From positions 570,273,095 to 570,337,094 of the forward strand of contig NC_081405.1 in assembly GCF_030272615.1 (NCBI RefSeq): a stretch of 64,000 nt of DNA, written 5' to 3'. This DNA is from Cryptomeria japonica (Eukaryota; Streptophyta; Pinopsida; Cupressales; Cupressaceae). How positions within the stretch are numbered: position 1 is the stretch's first letter; every line of letters starts with the position of its first letter. The notes beneath the pieces were generated by a model. The model was not told the origin of the DNA. It saw only the letters and a program-made list of their open reading frames with translations, and ran no database searches. Shown here one piece after another: positions 57,093 through 64,000 of this stretch. A program made the position numbers and the translations under genes.

Positions 57093-57868
57093 TAATTCTT
57101 TCCATGCACACTCTACACTCGGTCCTCTCGTAGTATTTTTGGCTCATTCGCCGTAAAGAATGGCGTGGTACAGATGGGACAAGTATTGTGATCCTCAAGC
57201 CATGGCCAAATACAGTGAGAATGAAATATGTGTCGGATCATACAAGGAATTTCTCGAACCTCTTCCTCCAGAATAAAATCATCCCGACAAATTCCACAGA
57301 AAACCCCATCGTCAACATGAAAATCTGAAACTGTTACAATCGGCAGTCCCTCTACCAATTCTTTCGCCTTCCTTTCATTCTCCATTATCTTGACGATCTT
57401 TTTCCGAAGAGAATCGAAGGTATTGAAGACCCCACGTAACCACCGAATATCAACAGTGAGTCGATCTTCATGAACTTCAATAATTCTTTCCATGCACACT
57501 CTACACTCGATCCTCTCGTACTGTTTTTGGCTCATTTTCCATAGAGAATAGTGTTGTGCAGATGGGACAAGTATTGTGATCCTCAAGCCATGGCCAAATA
57601 CAGTGAGAATGAAATATGTGTCGGATCATACAAGGAATTTCTCGAACCTCTTCCTCCAGAATAAAATCATCCCTACAAATTCCACAGAAAAGCCCATCAT
57701 CAACATGAAAATCTGAAACCGTTACAATGGGCCGTCCCTCTACCAATTCTTTCGCCTTCCTTTCATTCTCCGTTATCTTAACGATATTTCTCAGAATAGA
57801 ATAGAGAGTATTGAAGACCCCACGTAACCACCGAATATGAGCAGGGAGTCGATCCTCATGAACTTCAA
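57093..57868 (-). repeat. 388-bp tandem duplication of the RING-H2 3' gene portion
   Basis: 57093-57480 and 57481-57868 are the same 388-base unit (starting taattctttccatgcacact and ending tcatgaacttcaa). It covers the RING-H2 coding half plus downstream sequence. 388 is not a multiple of three, so the two copies lie in different frames. Confidence 0.92.
57113..57480 (-). pseudogene. RING-H2 pseudogene copy 3, 5'-truncated
   Basis: Frame IEVHEDRLTVDIRWLRG through NERKAKELVEGLPIVTVSDF, then the full RING-H2 finger (CGIC ... PCMIRHIFHSHC ... WLEDHNTCPIC) and an NEPKILREDRV tail. The N-terminal coiled-coil half is missing because the tandem duplication cut it at 57480; the open frame upstream of IEVHEDR is the out-of-frame 3' end of the next copy. 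RING residues are all intact. Confidence 0.8.
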
Positions 57869-57926
57869 TCAGGAGAAATTCAGAATGTAATAAATCGTGA
57901 CGGCAGACGACGAGGCAGTGTTTCAC
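57481..57926 (-). pseudogene. RING-H2 pseudogene copy 2, N-terminal frameshift
   Basis: From CRHDLLHSEFLLIEVHEDRL onward the frame is open through KELVEGRPIVTVSDFHVDDG and the complete RING-H2 finger to ENEPKTVREDRV and a stop. Just upstream, a 14-base deletion relative to copy 1 (32.9 kb) shifts the frame; the ATG that should start MERETLPRR lies in another frame. The earlier N-terminal coiled coil seen at 33 kb is absent here. Could express only a shortened RING protein, if anything. Confidence 0.8.
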
Positions 57927-57961
57927 GTTCCATTAAACAATTTGTGGTTGCTTTTCTAAAA

Positions 57962-58071
57962 TCATTTTTATATTGAAACAAATTGTAAAGAAATGTGGAT
58001 CAGAGGAGAAACTCATAATTTTTATAGTGAAACAAATTGTAAAGAAATGTGGATCAGAGGAGAAACTCAAT
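57962..58071. repeat. 54-bp tandem duplication
   Basis: gaaacaaattgtaaagaaat and gtggatcagaggagaaactca are repeated at 57975-58015 and 58029-58069, period 54. Upstream of RING copy 2 and non-coding. Confidence 0.9.
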
Positions 58072-60430
58072 TATGAGCTCTTTGAAATAGTGGCTCAATC
58101 CATTAATTTATAAGAAGATACGTAATGAATGATAATCACAGTGTTAGTAGTGATATTTATGTTGGACAGCTGAGATAAGGATAAAATCTGTAGGACCAAT
58201 GTGGGACTCTTGAAGATAAGGGTGAGTTACTGATAGTGGACCTGCATAATTAATTTACTTTTTCCAACATCTTTTCATAAATTAATTACACCAACTATTT
58301 TCAAATATGTTCACATATTCCAGAAAATGATGGGTCTTGGTTTATGGTCATGTTAGGTATCTATTTATAAACATTGATCAAATTATGTTTTCCATGTAAA
58401 TGGGCTTTAGAGTGCTGCTTCATTTTACTAACTTCCCTTCATCATAACGACCTTAGGATTGTTCTGCCTTACCCCTAACCTATTACATCTCTCGTGTCCT
58501 AATATTTTGATAGTGTTTAAATGCATTGATACATGTTGCTCCATATTGTTAAATAGTGATTCATAGTACACATGCAAATGATTTTGTTTTAAATCGTCAT
58601 GTTTATATGAACTATTCTTATCATATTTGAATATGTTAGAGTTATGATGAGATTTAAGACTAACTACATGGTTTTGACCTAGTGGATATAGGGAATTCAT
58701 CACTCTCTGAAGAGGGAGGGAAAGTATAATCAGGAACAAAGGTAATAGATGAAGGACCTAATGCTATCTAAAGCCCAAAGCCTATAAGTTTTACACTTGT
58801 AATGTTGAGTTAGACTTAGGGTGTGTTTTCATCAACTCATTGTCTATTTTGTTAACCCTAGATGGTCAGCCTAGTAGTCAGGGTTTTTTTGCATCCTTGT
58901 AATAAACTATGGCATTCTTTTGAAGAAAAAATTTAAAATTGAGTCACTCAAATAAGTAAATATGATCCTTTTTAACCCTTAGCGATTCACGTGATAAAAG
59001 AAAAAATACATAAATGATTGTGTAAATAGAATGGAAAATCTTATTCTATGTGTGTCTTATGCTACATGATAGTTAGCACACATATACATATCTACATATA
59101 TATACTCATATTTAATAATATACTCATATTTAATAATATAGAGTTCCAACTGTACACATAGCAACATATGTAAAATGAATTGAACGTGTCAATGACTTGC
59201 GTGGACCTTGCTTTATGTATGTGATTTTTGAATTATATTAACATCACAAACTTTGCAATGAAGTTTATGTGCAAGCAAAATAAAGAACCATAAGGTTTTA
59301 GTCAGCATGAATGGAATTAAAACTGCATTCTCTTAAACCATATTTCATATAATTTCCTTTCAAAAGATAATGGAATGGATTTATCACATATTAGAAGAAT
59401 TGGAATTCAATGTTAATGATAGGAATTTGGCTCAAAATGTTTTGAAATGTTGATAACCGTCCACTATCAATAAACATTGAGTAATTCTGAAGTCTGTATA
59501 ATACATAAAGAAGTTCATAGCATTTGTTAGAGACATCTCTAGCATTTTGTGGTATCACTAACTCAAAATTCATCTTGGATACTAAGAACCAGAACATAAG
59601 TAGGGAGACACAAGTGAAAGAGGATAAGGGAAGGTAGTTAGCTTCCACATTAAATCAAGTGTTCTCACATTGTGCTTGCAAACAAACTCTACCAGGTTAT
59701 GTGCCATTCATTGTGCTTGCTTGTTTTCTTTGAAAAGAATAAAAGCTTTGTTGAGTTTAGATGTAAGAAAAGCTTCTTTTAGTAGCCCACAATATTCTTG
59801 TACTCTTTCTTAATAATTGTTGCTTACTACATGAAGAGTAGCTAAACGCATGCATATCTAAGATATAACTAGACTATGCAACATAAGAAATGAATAGAGA
59901 TATGACTTCTATAGTTACTCGAATATGAATTGAAATAGATTAGATAATATTGTTATCTTTACCATTAATCTAGTATTGTTTACAAATATACACCTAGGAA
60001 TTCATGAGGAAGGAATCATTTGATTTAAATACAAATTTTTAATTGGAAAGCTAGGACTCATTTGGGAACTAATTATTAACTCACTAATGAAAAGTCAGTC
60101 AGCCTGTATTATAGTCTGGTGCAAGCGAATCGAATTCAGGCTTGAGCATGGGATCCTGGGCTTTTGCTGTTGAGAATCTTCTGCAATCCATGGGGGAAAA
60201 ATAGTGATCTTTTAGTGGAATTCATGAATGATTCAGTCTGGTGCTTAAGTCAAGTTGATCCCCTATAGCTGATACGGAGTATTAGCAGTAGTTTTCGAGT
60301 GTTGGCAGTAGTTTTGGCTTTGATTTTCTGGCTATGGAGGAGTTGGGTGAGTTCATATTGGTCACACAATTTGAATGAGAAGAAAAAATGGAGTACTGAA
60401 GGTGGAGGAGATTGATCAGATTGTGTGGAG
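58072..60430. other. Unassigned intergenic DNA
   Basis: No gene, LTR or domain recognised. A 110-base segment at 58160-58269 begins tgttggacagc and ends ttccaaca, but lacks a target duplication. Open frames at 58428-58739 and 59391-59648 show no family signature. An 18-base tandem pair (tactcatatttaataata) is at about 59100-59140. Confidence 0.4.
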
Positions 60431-60437
60431 CTGATCA

Positions 60438-60597
60438 GATATAAATTTAACATTTAGATGCAAACTACAAGGAATAGGTTTACATCAAATATAAATTTTA
60501 CATTTAGATGCAAACTACAAGGAATAGGTTTACATTATTCTAACAATTTTACATTTAGATGCAAACTACAAGGAATAGGTTTACATTATTCTAATCT
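60438..60597. repeat. ~50-bp tandem repeat, three units
   Basis: catttagatgcaaactacaa followed by ggaataggtttacat occurs at 60451, 60501 and 60552 (periods 50 and 51). Confidence 0.92.
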
Positions 60598-61134
60598 GAC
60601 AAATTGCTACTGATAGTACAAATTGGACCTTAATTAGGTCCAATCGCTAGTATTATAACTAGTTTCTTGCTCTTATATGTAATGGAGGTGTTTTTCATAT
60701 TATGGTATAACTTTATCATATAGGTTCTTAAATGTTAAATATGAAATAAAAAATAATTTAAAAATAAAATTAATATTAGTAAGTTAATATTATATTTTAT
60801 ATAGAATTTTGGTAGAAGAATGTAGGCTACACTCTGATTGTTAAGATACCCATTCATAGGGAGATGGCTCTGCGTGTGCGTGGATGTCCTGCTAGGGCCG
60901 AAGTGCCCTAGAATATGATTTGTGATCTGCTTGCTTCATTCTAGGGGGGGGAGTTCTTACTTGCTGGGGGTCGACTTTTGCTTACTCGTGGTCAGGTTTT
61001 TTGGGCTACCGTAGGGTTTTTCTGCAACCCTCTTCTGTTTCTTCTGCTCTAGGTTGTTGGTGGGGTTTGTGGGGTTTTGAGGTTGGGTTTTTCACCCCTT
61101 TTATTTTTCTTCTTTTGATATTTTCTCTGGATCC

Positions 61135-62435
61135 ATGGAGAATAGAGCAATATCCTCTTCTCCGATGGTCTCTAGAGATCTAGATATGGCAGATCTGTCT
61201 CATTTGATGCATGCATGTGGAAAGGAACACATTGGTCATTCCCAATTAGGGGCAGACGCTTCTTCTTCGAAAGAGCCTTTTCACATGAAAAAGGTGAATG
61301 GTTGTTTGGAGAGATCCCAAGATCGTCTAGTTCTGGTTATTCAACCTGAGCAAATTTCAGAGGATGTTGAATATTGGTGCAACCATGCTCTCATATGTAA
61401 ATTTATCAGTCTTCGCCTCTATATACCTATTTTAGAGTCTTGGGCACATCGTGTCTGGAATCCTGAAGGAGACATGGAGCTACTTATGGCAGCCAATAAC
61501 TATTTTCTGGTTATTTTTTCCAACCTAGCAGATAGGAACAAGGTTTTTGAAGGTGGCCCTTATTTTTTCAACTAGGTGGGACTCTTTATCAAACCTTGAC
61601 ATATTGGCTTTAATTCTACTGAGGAGCTTCCCTCTCATATGCCCATGTGGATTCGATTGTCGAGGCTTCCGCTGGAGTTCTGGAGAGAAGATATTCTTCA
61701 CTCAATCTCACTGCTTATTGGTAAACTTGTGGGTCCAGCTTCACAAACTCAAGATCGAAAGGTAATCACCTATGCTCGCATATGTGTAGAAGTTGATTTA
61801 AATAATCCTTTGCCAGACTCTATGGAAATCTGTTTGGGGACATCTTCTTGGATCCAACAGTTGGACTATGAAACCCTACCATTTAGATAAGGGGAAATAA
61901 ATCTTCTAAACCGACTATTTGTGATCCTCCTCACTCTGTTCTGGGGGAAGATAAGGGGAAAGCCCATATGCCTAATGGTTTTGCTGATAAAGATGGCTTC
62001 ATTCCTGTGAAACCTCGAAATAAAGACAAGGGAAAGAAGAGAACCTGGTTGGATAGGAAAAATGATGTCACCCTAAATAAGTTTGAGGTTCTAGAGGATT
62101 TGATCCAAGAGGAAGGAGTTCCAGTTGAAATATCCTTGGGTGCCTAGTTTCAGCATGAGGTGTTGGATGGGGATTCCAAGAAAGAGGGTTAGGCCCTGTC
62201 TTTGGAGAATCAACAGGATATTCAAATGGTTACGGATTTGCCTTCCCATGTTCAAGACAATAGAGATCTTAGGGAGTCACAGGTCCCTGAAGATGCAGTG
62301 GTCATGGCGTCTACTCCTCCTTCCACTATTGTGGCCTCAAGTTCAGTGAAGAATAACAAAACCCCACTTGTTTTAGGCTTGCAGCAAAAGATCCTCAAAA
62401 AGGGTTCTTTAGACAAACCTTTAAGGAGTGGATGA
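61135..62435 (+). pseudogene. LINE ORF1, DUF4283 RNA-binding protein
   Basis: ATG at 61135. Residues 65-146 (LVIQPEQISEDVEYW..., RLYIPILESWAHRVWNPEGD, LMAANNYFLVIFSNLADRNK) form the DUF4283 domain typical of plant LINE and zinc-knuckle proteins; a TAG follows GGPYFFN at 61573. The next part continues in another frame (PMWIRLSRLPLEFWREDIL, ARICVEVDLNNPLPDSMEIC), stopping at LPFR where a CCHC knuckle (CR.CH.YGH) normally follows; that knuckle is missing. A later segment (DGFIPVKPRNKDKGKKRTWL near 61990) is the usual ORF1 C-terminal motif. ORF1p normally coats LINE RNA. Broken by at least three stops. Confidence 0.75.
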
Positions 62436-62530
62436 AAGACGGATCAGGAAAAGGTTAAGCTTATTTTTGATACTTTGGTTGAGTCGGGGTCTGTAAAGCC
62501 CATTTATTCTCACTTCTCTCAACCACATAA

Positions 62531-64000
62531 TTGATTGTGCTCCCATGGAATGTAAGGGAGTTGAACAACATCCCTAGACAAAAGGTTGTTCACAGATTAA
62601 TTGACTCTGAGTCTCCTGATGTTGTTTTTATTCAAGAAACCAAGCTTTCAGTGGATGGTTTGGCCAGTTGTGCTTGTCGTGTCTGGCCGCAGGGCCTTTG
62701 GCAGGGAGTGAGCTCTCATGGTAGTTCAGGGGGGGTTGCTTGCTTCTGGAACCCAAGGAAAGTTTCCCCTTTGTGGTGGTTTTCTAGCAAGTCTTCCATT
62801 TCTATGGTCGCTTCTAGCTTTGAGATAGGAGAAAGATGCCTCTTCTCTAATATTTATGCTCCTACGGATCTTGTGGGTAAGTCTAATCTTTGGGCTCACA
62901 TCAATTTTGTTCGGGCTTAGGATCCTTTTCTACCCTGGATTTTGGCTAGAGATTTTAATGCCATTACTAGTTTGGAGGAAAAGCAAGGTGGGTTATTCAG
63001 GTTTGATCCTTCCTTAAATTTACTCAGAGATAATATTGGTCTCTTGAATCTCATTGATGTGAAGCCAATTAATGGTATCTTTACTTGGAATAATAGGAGG
63101 AGTGGCGTTGATGCTATCTCCGAAAGGCTTGATAGATTTTTGGTTTCTTGCTTTTGGGTGCATGATAGGTGGTCCACCAGTTCAGAAATTCTTGATTGGA
63201 GGGGTTCTGATCATTGGCCTATTAAGCTTTCTATTACATCTTTTAGAACCTCCAAAAATCCCTCTTTCAAATTTCAATTAATGTGGCATCGTGATCAGTC
63301 ATTGAGGGAGCTTATGGTTGATTGGTGGTATGAAGGGGTGCCTTCGCATGGGCGGGCTATGTACTCCTTTGGGAAGAGATTACAACATTTAAAATATAGG
63401 CTGAAAAAGTGGAATAAACAATGTTTTGGGAACCTGCATAGACACAAGATGGAAGCTCAATCCAATTTGGATGAGGCTACACGTCAAATAAGGGATCAAG
63501 GGATGATTGTGGAGCTCAGTATGGCCGAGTTTGTTGCTCTAAAGGACTTAGAAGAGTGGGAGTTGTGTGAGGAGATTTCTGGAAACAAAAGTCTCGTGTG
63601 GATTGGATCCAAGAAGGTGATAGAAACACTAATTTTTTTCATAATTCTATTAAGGCTCGTAGGTATGGTAACTCTATTACCTCTCTCATTTCTTCAGAAG
63701 GGGTTCATCTTTCATCTAAAGAAGAAATTGCTATGGAAGCTATCAGTTTTATTTCTAATTTGTTTACCAAAGAGGATCCTGAAGCTATGGTGGAAGAGAG
63801 GGCCATCCTAAATTGTATTCCCCCTCTTGTCTCTGTTGAAATGAATGATGCTCTCTTGCGCCCCATTTTGTTGTCTGAACTTGAGGGGGTTGTGTTTCAA
63901 ATGAAAAAAGGCAAGGCTCCTGGCCCTGACGGGTTTCCTATTGAGTGTTTTCAAGAATTTTGGGAGATTATAAAGTATTATCTTCTAGATGTGGTTCAGA
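62531..64000 (+). pseudogene. LINE ORF2: endonuclease and start of reverse transcriptase (partial)
   Basis: The EEP-type endonuclease starts IVLPWNVRELNNIPRQK; the start codon is TTG where ATG is expected. QETKLS carries the catalytic Glu; a TAG at 62918 interrupts; the frame resumes LARDFNAITSLEEKQGG (DFN, with the preceding Gly replaced by Arg) and ends with DWRGSDHWPI (Asp-His). A frameshift near 63590 moves from NKSLVWIGSKK to the correct SRVDWIQEGDRNTNFFHNSI frame. RT begins KKGKAPGPDGFPIECFQEFW near 63910 (motif GPDG). The palm with FADD lies beyond the window. ORF2p nicks target DNA and reverse transcribes the element RNA. Confidence 0.85.

Larger units (their letters stand above)
60810..64000 (+). 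mobile_element. L1-type LINE, 5' portion (runs off the window)
   Basis: Gene order ORF1 (DUF4283) then ORF2 (endonuclease, then RT) on the plus strand is that of plant L1 LINEs. The 5' untranslated part (about 60810-61134) is G/T-rich with a run of nine G at 60942-60950. The exact 5' boundary and TSD cannot be determined because the 3' end is outside the window. ORF1 and ORF2 both contain stops and frameshifts, so this copy is inactive. Confidence 0.85.

Overview
This is plant nuclear DNA, probably from a large-genome seed plant; a gymnosperm is my guess from the very low gene density and the depth of nested, decayed retrotransposons (inference, not proof). I find no intact host gene, no rRNA or tRNA gene, and nothing prokaryotic. 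Almost all coding signal is retrotransposon gag/pol with stops and frameshifts. The host-derived relics are a RING-H2 E3 ligase family in several broken copies and one exon-sized piece of an NRT1/PTR (NPF) transporter.

Layout. About 170-4615 is a degenerate telomere-like array (variants of ccctaaa/aaccaaattgaaccc), interrupted by an AT-rich block (965-1914) and by a 570-bp retroposed insert (3850-4419) with a perfect 17-bp target duplication. 5125-7735 and 7965-14785 are two direct copies of a dispersed repeat of about 2.2 kb. The second copy holds an LTR element (9107-13714, TSD aaatt), and that element's 3' LTR holds a complete 345-bp miniature LTR element of TRIM/SMART type (11812-12156, TSD ccatg). 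A decayed gag lies at 15230-16150 (-).

16951-28535 is a minus-strand Ty3/gypsy element resembling the Tat lineage. It has gag-protease and an integrase tail but no reverse transcriptase, and carries an antisense plant-mobile-domain ORF between the integrase end and the 3' LTR. Its 5' LTR is truncated and the whole element is flanked by a 125-bp direct duplication, which suggests an aberrant integration.

30872-31740 is a decayed copia relic. 32506-33053 (-) is a RING-H2 pseudogene and 34331-34563 (+) the NPF relic. 35783-53395 is a complete minus-strand Ty1/copia element (TSD gttta). Nested in it is a complete plus-strand, non-autonomous Ty3/gypsy-like element (40259-49007, TSD ggaat) that encodes a gag-like ORF, an aspartic protease and a G-patch domain but no reverse transcriptase or integrase.

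After a microsatellite (55632-55757) come an LTR with primer site and gag start, small copia RT fragments, and two tandem RING-H2 copies (57093-57926). 60810-64000 is the 5' half of an L1-type LINE (ORF1 with DUF4283, ORF2 endonuclease, beginning of RT), cut by the window end.

The genes do not form a pathway. The window is a stratified record of insertions: old repeat, then LTR element, then TRIM; and copia, then protease/G-patch gypsy. Motif and boundary positions were read by eye; lineage names are from recalled family features, not searches.
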